Under the pieces are notes generated by a model. That model made no database searches, had not been told where the DNA came from, and worked only from the letters and a program-made list of their open reading frames with translations. 33,012 bases of DNA, taken from NCBI GenBank assembly GCA_947371015.1, contig CANBNK010000045.1, positions 1 through 33,012 of the forward strand. Direction: 5' to 3'. This stretch comes from Acetobacteraceae bacterium (GTDB lineage: Bacteria > Pseudomonadota > Alphaproteobacteria > Acetobacterales > Acetobacteraceae). Below, in pieces: positions 17,619 to 25,131 of this stretch; positions within the stretch are counted from its first letter, which is position 1; every line of letters starts with the position of its first letter. The translations under genes and the position numbers were made by a program.

Positions 17619-18596
17619 TTGCCGCTGCCCTGGCGCATCCTGGTCACCGGGGCTTCCGGCTTCGTCGGGCGGCACCTGGTCCGGCTGATCCGCGACCGCT
17701 GGCCGGCGGCGACGGTGCTGGCGGCGTCCCGCGAAGGCAGCGTGGCCGGGGCCGACGAGACGGTGCCACTGGACCTGCTGGACCGCGCCGGCATGGCGGT
17801 GCTGCTGGAAGCGGCACGGCCCGACGCCGTGGTGCACCTGGCCGCCCAGGCGGCGGTGGGGGAAAGCTTCCAGGACCCGGGCCGCACCTGGCGGGTGAAT
17901 GTCGATGGCAGCCTGGCGCTGGCCCAGGTGCTGCGGGACAAGCTGCCGGAATGCCTGCTGGTGCTGGCTTCCTCGGCCGAGGTCTATGGCCTGACCTTCC
18001 AGTCGGGCGTGCCGCTGGACGAGGCGGCACCGATGGCGCCGGCGAACCCCTACGCCGCCTCCAAGGCCGCGGCGGACCTGGCGCTGGGCGAAATGGCGCT
18101 GCGCGGCTTGCGGCTGGTGCGGGTGCGGCCGTTCAACCAGGTCGGGCCTGGGCAGTCGGATGCCTTCGTCATCGCCGCCTTCGCCCGCCAATTGGCGCGG
18201 ATCGAGGCCGGGTTGCAGCCGCCGGTGCTGCGCGTTGGCGCACTGGACCGCTGGCGCGATTTCCTCGACGTGCGGGATGTGTGCGCCGCCTATATCGCGG
18301 TGCTGGAGCATGCCGATGGGCTGCCGCCGGGGGTCGCGATCAACATCGCCTCCGGCACATCGCGGCGCGTCGGCGATATCCTGCAGGCCCTGCTGGCGCG
18401 CGTGCCGGTGGCGGTGGAGGTGCAGGTGGAGGCAGCGCGGCTGCGACCCACGGATGTGGTGCGCGTGGCCGGCGATGCGTCCCGGGCCGCTGACCTGCTG
18501 GGCTGGCGGGCCGCCTCGGCGTGGGATGACACGCTGGACTCGGTGCTGGCGGATTGGCGCGGCCGGGTGCATGCCCCAGCCTCCTCGGCCGGGTGA
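17619..18596 (+). CDS. rmd: GDP-4-keto-6-deoxy-D-mannose reductase-like SDR
   Basis: The 325-residue extended SDR starts at TTG 17619, three bases after the gmd stop; there is no ATG near the Rossmann motif TGASGFVG (10-17). Y145/K149 in NPYAASKAAADLAL are catalytic, and FNQVGPGQSDAFVIAAFARQ is typical of RMD enzymes that reduce C4 of GDP-4-keto-6-deoxymannose to make GDP-D-rhamnose. GDP-fucose synthase is less likely because its characteristic motifs are missing, although a GDP-talose product is not excluded. The pairing with gmd strongly supports the call. Confidence 0.85.
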   Translation: MPLPWRILVTGASGFVGRHLVRLIRDRWPAATVLAASREGSVAGADETVPLDLLDRAGMAVLLEAARPDAVVHLAAQAAVGESFQDPGRTWRVNVDGSLALAQVLRDKLPECLLVLASSAEVYGLTFQSGVPLDEAAPMAPANPYAASKAAADLALGEMALRGLRLVRVRPFNQVGPGQSDAFVIAAFARQLARIEAGLQPPVLRVGALDRWRDFLDVRDVCAAYIAVLEHADGLPPGVAINIASGTSRRVGDILQALLARVPVAVEVQVEAARLRPTDVVRVAGDASRAADLLGWRAASAWDDTLDSVLADWRGRVHAPASSAG

Positions 18597-18799
18597 GCGC
18601 GCCGGGCGAGCCTTGAACCTCCCCGCGCCGGCTGGTCTCCTGCGGGCGGCAGTGGCTTCTTGCCCCCGGCGGGTACCACGCCTTGGGCGCTGATGCGCCG
18701 CCACCGGGGCGGGTGGGACGGCCGCTGGATTGTCAGTGTGTCCTGCGCCGGCAACGCGGCTGCCGCCTAGGCTAGGTCGGAACGATTGGGGTTGCAGCA
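18597..18799. other. 203-bp intergenic region between rmd and the acyltransferase gene
   Basis: It holds a small hairpin GGCGC-TGAT-GCGCC inside a larger imperfect GC-rich inverted repeat, but no T-run. I see no convincing promoter and no plausible gene. Confidence 0.3.
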
Positions 18800-19933
18800 A
18801 TGCCGGGTGGGAAGGTCGTATTCGCCAATAGTCTGCGTGGTATGGCAGCGCTGATCGTGGTCTTTTCGCATTATTTCGCTGTATTTTGGCTGGCACGGCC
18901 GGTTGTCGCCGAGTTCATCCAGGCGGCGCCGCTGCCGGCGACGGTGGAAACGCCGGCCATCGTGCAGTTGATCAGCTATTCGCCGGTCAATCTCGGCGCC
19001 TTCGGCGTGGCGCTATTCTTCCTCATCAGCGGCTTCGTCGTGCCGTTTTCGCTGACCAAGCGCGCGACATCGGGATTTCTGCTGGGCCGGCTGGTCCGGC
19101 TGGCGCCGACCTACGCTTGCGGCTTCGGCCTGTGCGTGGCGGCCATCGCGCTGTCCGCCTGGTTCTACGGCCGAGGCTTCCCCTACGCCGCCGAGGACGT
19201 CTTGCTGCACTTCGTCATCGGCCTGCGCGACGTGCTGAATGTGCCGAATATCGATGGCATCATCTGGACGCTGGAAATCGAGGTGAAGTTCTACCTGCTG
19301 TGCGCGCTGGTGGCGCCGTGGCTGCGCCGGGTGGAGGCACGCGCCTTCCTGGCGCCGCTGGCGGTGGCGCTGGTCTGCGCGGTAGCCAATTGGGGCATCC
19401 GCAGCGGCCTGCTGGCCGGCCACCTGGTTCATGTGCTGGTGTTTTCCGGCCAGTTCCTGGTCTTCATGTTCATCGGAGTCGCCGCGCATTTCGTCCATCG
19501 CGGCCAGTGGAGCCGGCGGCAGGGCGCGCTGGCCGGCCTAGCCTGTTTCCTGGCGTTTGCGGCGCTCTGGGCCGGTGGCGCCCATAGCGACAGCGCGTGG
19601 CAGATCGGCAGCTACGCCACGGCCGTCGCCGTGTTCGTGCTGGCCTTCGCCCGGCCGAACTGGGTGCCGGACACGCGGGTGATCCGCTTCCTGGCGGATA
19701 TCTCCTACCCGCTTTACGTCATGCATGGCCTGGCCGGGTATGTGACGCTGCGGCTGCTGCTGCACGGCGGCGCCTGGCCGATGCCCGCCCTGGCGCTGAC
19801 CACGGCGCTGGCGCTGGGGGTGGCCTGGGGCCTGCACCGCTGGGTAGAGGCACCGTCGCAGCGGCTGGGCCAATCCCTGGCGCGCGGGGCCTCGATGCCG
19901 GGCCGCCGGGCGGCCGCGCTGCCGCCGGGCTGA
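18800..19933 (+). CDS. Acyltransferase-3 family membrane protein (OafA-like)
   Basis: The 377-residue protein is a multi-pass inner-membrane acyltransferase, about ten helices, that probably O-acylates the surface glycan. The conserved start is ANSLRGMAALIVVFSHYFAV with R13 and H24, the residues required in the family. FFLISGFVVPFSL, the RLVRLAPTY loop and ISYPLYVMHGLAGYVTLRL near the C-terminus are also typical. WTLEIEVKFYLL matches the WSLxxExxFY motif. The acyl donor and sugar acceptor cannot be read from the sequence. It is convergent with the long minus-strand glycosyltransferase; the two stops are nine bases apart. Confidence 0.92.
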   Translation: MPGGKVVFANSLRGMAALIVVFSHYFAVFWLARPVVAEFIQAAPLPATVETPAIVQLISYSPVNLGAFGVALFFLISGFVVPFSLTKRATSGFLLGRLVRLAPTYACGFGLCVAAIALSAWFYGRGFPYAAEDVLLHFVIGLRDVLNVPNIDGIIWTLEIEVKFYLLCALVAPWLRRVEARAFLAPLAVALVCAVANWGIRSGLLAGHLVHVLVFSGQFLVFMFIGVAAHFVHRGQWSRRQGALAGLACFLAFAALWAGGAHSDSAWQIGSYATAVAVFVLAFARPNWVPDTRVIRFLADISYPLYVMHGLAGYVTLRLLLHGGAWPMPALALTTALALGVAWGLHRWVEAPSQRLGQSLARGASMPGRRAAALPPG

Positions 19934-19942
19934 AGCCACGGT

Positions 19943-22819
19943 TCAGTCGGTGGGTGACAGCAGGCCGAGAAGCTGTGCCGTATCGGCCATGGCGCTTTCC
20001 ACCAGCACCACGCGGGCGCCGCGCAGGTGGCAGTAATGGCGGGCATCCTCACCCAGCGCCGCCGGGTCCAGCACAGCCACGACATCACCGCGTGCCACCT
20101 CGGCCGCCGGCGCTTCGCCGGGTAGCGGTTGCAGCCCCAGGGCGGTACAGGCGGCGGCCCAGTCCTGCATCAGGCGGCCGCCCTGCTGGCGGACCAGATG
20201 CACCCGCAGGTCCGGCGCATGGCCGGCGAGGCAGTCGCGCAGCACCTGCTGCCGGCCGCTGGGCCAGGACCCCGGCGGGCCGCTGGCCAGCAGCAGTTGC
20301 GCCGGCCGCAGGGGTGGGAAGGTGGCGCTGATGGCGCGCGCGGTATCGGCTAGGTCCCTTGCGTTGGGGGCCAGGCCCGCCGCTACCTCCGCAGCCAGAT
20401 GTTCGGGCAGCAGGCTGGCGGCATCCGCGTAGCGCGCCTCAATCATGTCGCGGTAGGCCAGCGCGATGCGGCCGGGGTCCAGTTCGGTCGCCGCGTAGCT
20501 GCGCCCGGCGCGCCCCAAGGTCAGGCGGCGCGCTTCGTCTTGGCGCAGAGCCAGCAGCAGGTCGGTGATGTCGCCGACGGTCGGGGAGGCGGGCGCCGCT
20601 GCCACCACCTCGGCCGGCAATTCCGCCATGGCGCCATGCGCGTTCACCACGGTGGCCAGCCCGGCCCCGAGGCAATCCGTCACGGCGGCGGAGGTTTCCC
20701 CGCGTGAGGCTGAGCGCAGTTGCACCCCCAGATCCGCCGCGGCCAGCCAGAGCCGATAGTGTTCAGCATCCACCCGGCCGGTGATGCTTTCCGCCGGCAG
20801 TTGGCTGGCAACCTCGGGCTGCGGTGCGCCCACGAAAACCAGCCTTACCGAAGGGTCACCCATGCCGGCAACCGCGGCCGCCAGCACATCCGGCATCTTG
20901 GTGTGGGACACCAGGCCGAAGCTGCAAATCAGGAAGGCGTCGTCGGGGATGCCGAGCCGACGGCGCGCCACCGACCGCTCGGGCATCGGGCGGAGATAGC
21001 GCAGCGATGGAATGAGCACGGACCGGTTGGCCAGTGGCGCACCGTAGTGCTCGGCCAGGATGTCCCGGGCGTGGGCCGAGTGCTGGATGACCCCCAGCGC
21101 ACCACGCAGCACCGGAAGGGAGCACGGATAGCGCTCGACAGCCGCCTCGTCGCCCTCGGCCTCGGCCCACAGCACCGCCGGCCAGCCATGCGACCGCAGC
21201 AGATGGGTCAACAGCCGGCGCGGTTCGCGGATTTGCCGGCTTTGCCAATAGAGCGCCCTGGAGAGGTAGGCGTCGTGCAGGGTGACCACGCCTGGTACCG
21301 CCGGCAGCATCGTTTCCAACTGGGAGACGTGGAATTGCGAGTTGCCGACCTGATACAAAACTCGGTCGAAGCGCCACGCGCGGACGAGGAACGCCTCGGG
21401 CGAGAGGACCGGAAAGTTCGGCGCCAGGCTCTCCGCCTCGGTCATGCCGATGTCGCTGACCAGCGTGATGTCGTAATGCCGCGCCAGAGCCGGGATGAGT
21501 TCTTCGGAATAGGTCGAGATTCCGGATTCCTGCGGTGCCAGCGGCGAGACAAAGGCCAGGCTGGGCAGCCGCCGCAGCGGCGGCGCCGGCCGCGGCCGTG
21601 GCATTTCGGCGTTGATCTGTTCCAACGCGGCCCAGGCGCGGCTGGCGCTGTCCTCCCACGTGAAGGTGCCGGCCTGGCGCGGGCCGTGCTCGGCCAGGGA
21701 TTGCCGGAAGGCCGCGTCGGTAAGCACCGCCAGCAGGCGCTCGGCAATGTCGGCTGGGTCTTCGGCATCGAACAGCGCATCCGCGCGGCCCAGCACTTCC
21801 GGCAGGCTGCTGTTGTTGCTGGCGATGGTCGGCGCACCGCAGGCCATGGCCTCGGCCGCGGGCAGGCCGAAACCCTCATGCCGGGATGGCAGCACCGAGA
21901 CGGCGCAGAGCGAATACAGCGCCGGCAGGTCGGCTTCCTCGACAAAGCGGACCAGCGCGACCTGCGCCAGCGGCACGCCGGCGGCGGCGGCGCTGCGGCC
22001 CAGTTCATCCGGGTCGGTCTTGCCGACGATCACCAGCTGGTGCGCTGCCCGCAACGCTTCCGGCAGCAGGCCGTAGGCGGCGATCAGCCCGGCTTCGTTC
22101 TTGCGGAGGTCGCCGGCGCCGACAAACAGTACGAAGCCCGGGTGCAGGCCGTAGCGGGTCAGCAGCGCCTCGGTCTGTTCCGGGTCCAGGGCGCGCGGCG
22201 CGAACAGCGGCCCAATGCCGGCGCGGATGTTGTGTACCCGGTCAGGCCGGTAGCCCAGGTGGTCGATCGCCTCGCGCCGGCTGGATTCCGAGATGGCGAG
22301 CAGGCCGTCGCAGAGTTCGAGCTGCCGCAGCCGGTTGAGATACCAATTGGCGGCCATGCCCCGCCACGGGCCGTCCAGGTAGTCGGTGCGGCGGATGAAC
22401 GGGATGAGGTCGTAGCAGGTCGCGACCATCGGCAACCTGGCGCGGCTGCTGGGCCAGCGCGTCATCACGTCGTCGCCGGCGCCCTCGAACAGGCTGGAGA
22501 CATGCACCAGGTCGGGCTGCAACCCGGCCAGGAACTCGGCGCGCAGCACGGCGGCGGCGTTGCGCCGGCCGGTGGCGGTGGCGTCACTCTCGGCGGTGCG
22601 GCCGGGGCTGAACCAGGCCCGGATATTCTCCGGCGGAAGCAGCGGCGCAAAGCCGGCCAGCAGGTCATCCGCAGGCAGGTTGCCGTTCAGCGCCACCACC
22701 AGCTCATGCGGCCCCGGATGGCGGGCCATGGCCAGCGCCAATTCGCGTGAGTAGCGCCCGATGCCGCGGAAGCGGCTGGTTGGGCCCTGGGCCCCCTGCA
22801 GGTCGACGACTAGCCGCAT
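19943..22819 (-). CDS. Large multi-domain glycosyltransferase (two GT-B domains plus truncated third)
   Basis: The 958-residue protein joins two GT4-type units. Domain one (about 1-400) begins MRLVVDLQGAQGPTSRFRGI and has the EX7E motif E315/E323 in SRHEGFGLPAAEAMACG. Domain two begins near 418 with PSLAFVSPLAPQESGISTY and has RGETSAAVTDCLGAGLATVV (about 706-725). From about 838 a third unit seems to start (PAQLLLASGPPGSW, then SGRQQVLRDCLAG) but only about 120 residues remain, ending in VVLVESAMADTAQLLGLL. Such enzymes usually add successive sugars to a polysaccharide repeat. The ATG at 22819 follows GGTGGAAAG; the open frame upstream to 23026 overlaps the next gene and is not family-like. 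It is the last gene of a three-gene minus operon. Confidence 0.9.
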   Translation of the reverse strand: MRLVVDLQGAQGPTSRFRGIGRYSRELALAMARHPGPHELVVALNGNLPADDLLAGFAPLLPPENIRAWFSPGRTAESDATATGRRNAAAVLRAEFLAGLQPDLVHVSSLFEGAGDDVMTRWPSSRARLPMVATCYDLIPFIRRTDYLDGPWRGMAANWYLNRLRQLELCDGLLAISESSRREAIDHLGYRPDRVHNIRAGIGPLFAPRALDPEQTEALLTRYGLHPGFVLFVGAGDLRKNEAGLIAAYGLLPEALRAAHQLVIVGKTDPDELGRSAAAAGVPLAQVALVRFVEEADLPALYSLCAVSVLPSRHEGFGLPAAEAMACGAPTIASNNSSLPEVLGRADALFDAEDPADIAERLLAVLTDAAFRQSLAEHGPRQAGTFTWEDSASRAWAALEQINAEMPRPRPAPPLRRLPSLAFVSPLAPQESGISTYSEELIPALARHYDITLVSDIGMTEAESLAPNFPVLSPEAFLVRAWRFDRVLYQVGNSQFHVSQLETMLPAVPGVVTLHDAYLSRALYWQSRQIREPRRLLTHLLRSHGWPAVLWAEAEGDEAAVERYPCSLPVLRGALGVIQHSAHARDILAEHYGAPLANRSVLIPSLRYLRPMPERSVARRRLGIPDDAFLICSFGLVSHTKMPDVLAAAVAGMGDPSVRLVFVGAPQPEVASQLPAESITGRVDAEHYRLWLAAADLGVQLRSASRGETSAAVTDCLGAGLATVVNAHGAMAELPAEVVAAAPASPTVGDITDLLLALRQDEARRLTLGRAGRSYAATELDPGRIALAYRDMIEARYADAASLLPEHLAAEVAAGLAPNARDLADTARAISATFPPLRPAQLLLASGPPGSWPSGRQQVLRDCLAGHAPDLRVHLVRQQGGRLMQDWAAACTALGLQPLPGEAPAAEVARGDVVAVLDPAALGEDARHYCHLRGARVVLVESAMADTAQLLGLLSPTD

Positions 22820-22838
22820 GCGTGGCTTTCCACCCTGC

Positions 22839-23186
22839 CTAGCGCCGGCGCTGCGTGATGTTCTGACGCAAGCGACAGAATACCAGTTGCTCGTCGTCGC
22901 TGAGGTCTGTCGGTATGTGAATCTCGATGGCGGCTTCTTCGCGGGCAAGTTGGCGCAGGATGGCCGCGGTTTCAGCATAGTGCGTGTAGCGGCGGTTAGC
23001 CCAGGCATAGGCCCCCGGTGCGACACGCTTGAAGATGCGGGCGGCGCGATAGGCCCCGGGGATGCGCTGGCAGGCCGTGATGACGCCGAGGGCGGCGGGG
23101 CGCAGGCGGTCCTTGATGGGTTCCGGGACCAGGCGGAGGACCTGCAGCAGGTTGGGCGACCGGCGGATGGTGCTTGCTTCGTTCAT
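22839..23186 (-). CDS. Uncharacterised 115-residue basic helical protein
   Basis: I do not recognise this protein. It is 115 residues, rich in Arg, Ala and Leu, with no signal peptide or clear membrane segment, and looks mostly helical. It includes LLQVLRLVPEPIKDRLRPA and IEIHIPTDLSDDEQLVFCRL. Its start overlaps the stop of the acetyltransferase gene (ATGA), and it ends 19 bases before the large glycosyltransferase, so it is translated within that operon. A role as an accessory subunit or a detached linker of a glycosyltransferase is possible but only inferred. The tight coupling and gene-like codon use support it being real. Confidence 0.7.
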   Translation of the reverse strand: MNEASTIRRSPNLLQVLRLVPEPIKDRLRPAALGVITACQRIPGAYRAARIFKRVAPGAYAWANRRYTHYAETAAILRQLAREEAAIEIHIPTDLSDDEQLVFCRLRQNITQRRR

Positions 23187-23878
23187 TCTGCGCCCTTGAC
23201 GCCCTTCGTGCGGAGCGGCCGGGCCGGATTGCCGACCACGGTCTCCCCCGGTGCCACGCTGCGGGTGACGACCGCCCCCATGCCCACCACGGCGCCGGCC
23301 CCGATCACCAGTGGCTTGTCGCGCGTGCCGTCCCGCAGGATGGCACCGGCCCCGATGAAGGCATTATCCCCGATATGCACGTTGCCGTTGCACCGCACTC
23401 CCGGCGCGAAGGTAACGAAATCGCCTATGACGCAATCGTGTTCGACATAACTGAAGATGTTCAGGTGGAAGAACCGGCCGATCCTGGTGTTGCAGGTGAT
23501 CATGGTGTTGGCGCAAATGACCGCGCCTTCCGCTATCTCGTTTTCGGCGTAGATGATGGCGCTTGGCGCCTGGATGTGCAGCGGCTGCGCGCCATTCGCC
23601 TGGCAGGCCGCGGCGATCCGGCGGCGCAGCCCGGCGCTGGCAATGGCGACGTTGAAGAAGGTGCGGCCGGCCGGGGCTTTGAGGAACTGCGCTTCCGCCA
23701 TGACCGGGTGGCCATTCAGGGATAAGGCCGCCGCGTCGCGGTCCACGAAGGCGATCCGGGCGTCCGCCCCCGCCTTTTCGCCCAGCGCCATCGACAATGA
23801 ATGTCGCACCAGGGGCATGACCGGCCGGGCAAAGCCACCTGTGCCGAACAGTCCGAACAGGATGGCGTCGTCTTGCAA
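23183..23878 (-). CDS. NeuD/PglD-type sugar acyltransferase (left-handed beta-helix)
   Basis: The 231-residue protein has the two-part structure of NeuD/PglD/PerB enzymes, which acetylate an amino sugar using acetyl-CoA. The N-terminal Rossmann-like part has FGLFGTGGFARPV (8-20). The C-terminal hexapeptide repeats run from about 105 to 215 (IAEGAVICANTMITCNTRIG, AFIGAGAILRDG, VIGAGAVVGMGAVVTRSV) and end in GNPARPL. The catalytic histidine H147 lies in SYVEHDCVIGDFV, identical in layout to PglD. With gmd and a perosamine-synthase-like gene nearby, GDP-perosamine N-acetylation is the best guess. It leads the minus-strand operon; the ATG at 23878 has no strong Shine-Dalgarno. Confidence 0.88.
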   Translation of the reverse strand: MQDDAILFGLFGTGGFARPVMPLVRHSLSMALGEKAGADARIAFVDRDAAALSLNGHPVMAEAQFLKAPAGRTFFNVAIASAGLRRRIAAACQANGAQPLHIQAPSAIIYAENEIAEGAVICANTMITCNTRIGRFFHLNIFSYVEHDCVIGDFVTFAPGVRCNGNVHIGDNAFIGAGAILRDGTRDKPLVIGAGAVVGMGAVVTRSVAPGETVVGNPARPLRTKGVKGAE

Positions 23879-23979
23879 GCTTAACCCTTTGGTGACGGAC
23901 CCGGCGCGGCGTCGGTTTACAGCCAGCCCACCGCCAAGGCATAGACACTATGGTCCGCGGATACGAATAAGAACAGCGC
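23879..23979. promoter_or_regulatory. Divergent promoter region, 101 bp
   Basis: This short, comparatively A/T-rich gap separates the minus-strand NeuD-like operon from the rightward gene at 23980 and must start both transcripts. TTTACA (23916-23921) is a possible -35 for the rightward direction, but no good -10 lies at the right distance (CATAGA at 23940 is the best). Confidence 0.35.
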
Positions 23980-25131
23980 ATGGCAACACAGTTCAACGAG
24001 GCCGCCGCAAGGGTCGGGATACTACTGCCGCCGGAAGCGGACCTGGGCTGGCGGCTGCGCGCCCGGACCCTTGCCATGGCGGTGGTCGAGGCCGGGTTCC
24101 GCGCCGAGGTTGGCATCACCGGCATGGCCCCGGATGGCCCGATGGACGCCGCGATTGCCGCACCGTTCCGCGGCATCCCTGGCGTCGGCCTGCGGCGCCT
24201 GGTGTGGCAACGCGTGCCCGGCGCCATCGCGCGCAACATCCACGGGCCGGCCTTGGTCCCGGCCGACCTGGATTGGGTGATGCTGCCGTTCGATTGGGGG
24301 TGGCATTTCACCGACTGCGCCGCCTGGCTGCTCTGCGCCGACCCGATGCTCGGATATGTCCCTGCGGTCCGCCCGACGCTGGTGTATTGTCGTGGCCTGC
24401 CGATGCGCTACGATCCGGCCTGCTGCGTGTTCGACGATGCCGCCCGGGCTGGCATGGAAGCCAGCTTCAGCTGCTGGCGCCAGGCCGCCGCCGTCTTTGC
24501 CGCCGACCTGACGGTGGCCACGGACTTGGCCGACTATGCCGGTATCCGCCGCCCTCGCATCCATCTCGTCGGGCCGACGCTGCCCCCGCCTGCGCCCTTG
24601 CCCGGCCCGCGCGGCGGCGCCCTGCTGGTCTGGCTCACGGCCGGGATGTCGGCTGACGAGGATGCCACCCTCGGCCTCGCCCTGGCGCTGGTCCGCGCCG
24701 AGCGCCCCGACCTGCGCGTACTGGTCAGCGGCCCCGGCCTGCATCAGCCGGGACCCCACCAGGGCCAGCGCCTCTCGCAGGTGCCCGGCGCCCTGGCCGT
24801 GCCGGTGCGCAATGAGCCCGAGTTGCTGGCGCTGCTGGGTCAGGCAGCCGCCATCTGGTACACTGGATGCACCGCGTTCGAGGCAGAGCCGGCCTGGCTT
24901 GCCGCCTGCGGGCCTGGCCGCCTGGTCGCCCAGGACCTGCCGGAGCTTGCCGCCGGCCTGGCCTGCTGGGGCGGGCGGCTGTACGCCTGCCCGGCGGACG
25001 ACGTCGGCGGCATGGCGGCGGCCGTGCTGGCGGCCCTTAAGCCAGGACCGCGCGGCTGCCCGCCGGTGCCGGTTGGAGACGCCCGCCTGGTGGCGCTGCT
25101 GAAGGAAACGCTCGCGTATGTCGTCGTCTGA
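23980..25131 (+). CDS. Uncharacterised protein of the glycan locus, possibly GT-B glycosyltransferase-like
   Basis: The 383-residue protein has no motif that I can assign firmly. The layout suggests two Rossmann-like halves: a start RVGILLPPEADLGWRLRART, then a mid-protein hinge rich in proline (GPTLPPPAPLPGPRGGALLV, about 204-223), then RVLVSGPGLHQPGP-like and NEPELLALLGQAAAIWYTGC strands resembling the donor half of family 4 enzymes. No EX7E motif is visible; FEAEPAWLAACGPGRLV (about 304-320) may be a diverged equivalent. The end overlaps the next gene by 14 bases, so the two proteins are made together. It could be a non-catalytic or divergent glycosyltransferase. Confidence 0.6.
   Translation: MATQFNEAAARVGILLPPEADLGWRLRARTLAMAVVEAGFRAEVGITGMAPDGPMDAAIAAPFRGIPGVGLRRLVWQRVPGAIARNIHGPALVPADLDWVMLPFDWGWHFTDCAAWLLCADPMLGYVPAVRPTLVYCRGLPMRYDPACCVFDDAARAGMEASFSCWRQAAAVFAADLTVATDLADYAGIRRPRIHLVGPTLPPPAPLPGPRGGALLVWLTAGMSADEDATLGLALALVRAERPDLRVLVSGPGLHQPGPHQGQRLSQVPGALAVPVRNEPELLALLGQAAAIWYTGCTAFEAEPAWLAACGPGRLVAQDLPELAAGLACWGGRLYACPADDVGGMAAAVLAALKPGPRGCPPVPVGDARLVALLKETLAYVVV

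Noticed and set aside
19930-19946. Small hairpin CTGAA/TTCAG between the convergent acyltransferase and glycosyltransferase genes
   Set aside because: Only five base pairs and no T-run on either strand; too weak to call a bidirectional terminator.
20720-22750. A 676-codon plus-strand frame opposite the large glycosyltransferase
   Set aside because: The minus strand carries clear GT-B motifs here; the plus frame product is Arg/Gln/Gly-rich and unlike any family.
22820-23026. N-terminal extension of the large glycosyltransferase
   Set aside because: It would overlap most of the coupled 115-residue gene; the family start motif begins at 22819 behind a good Shine-Dalgarno.
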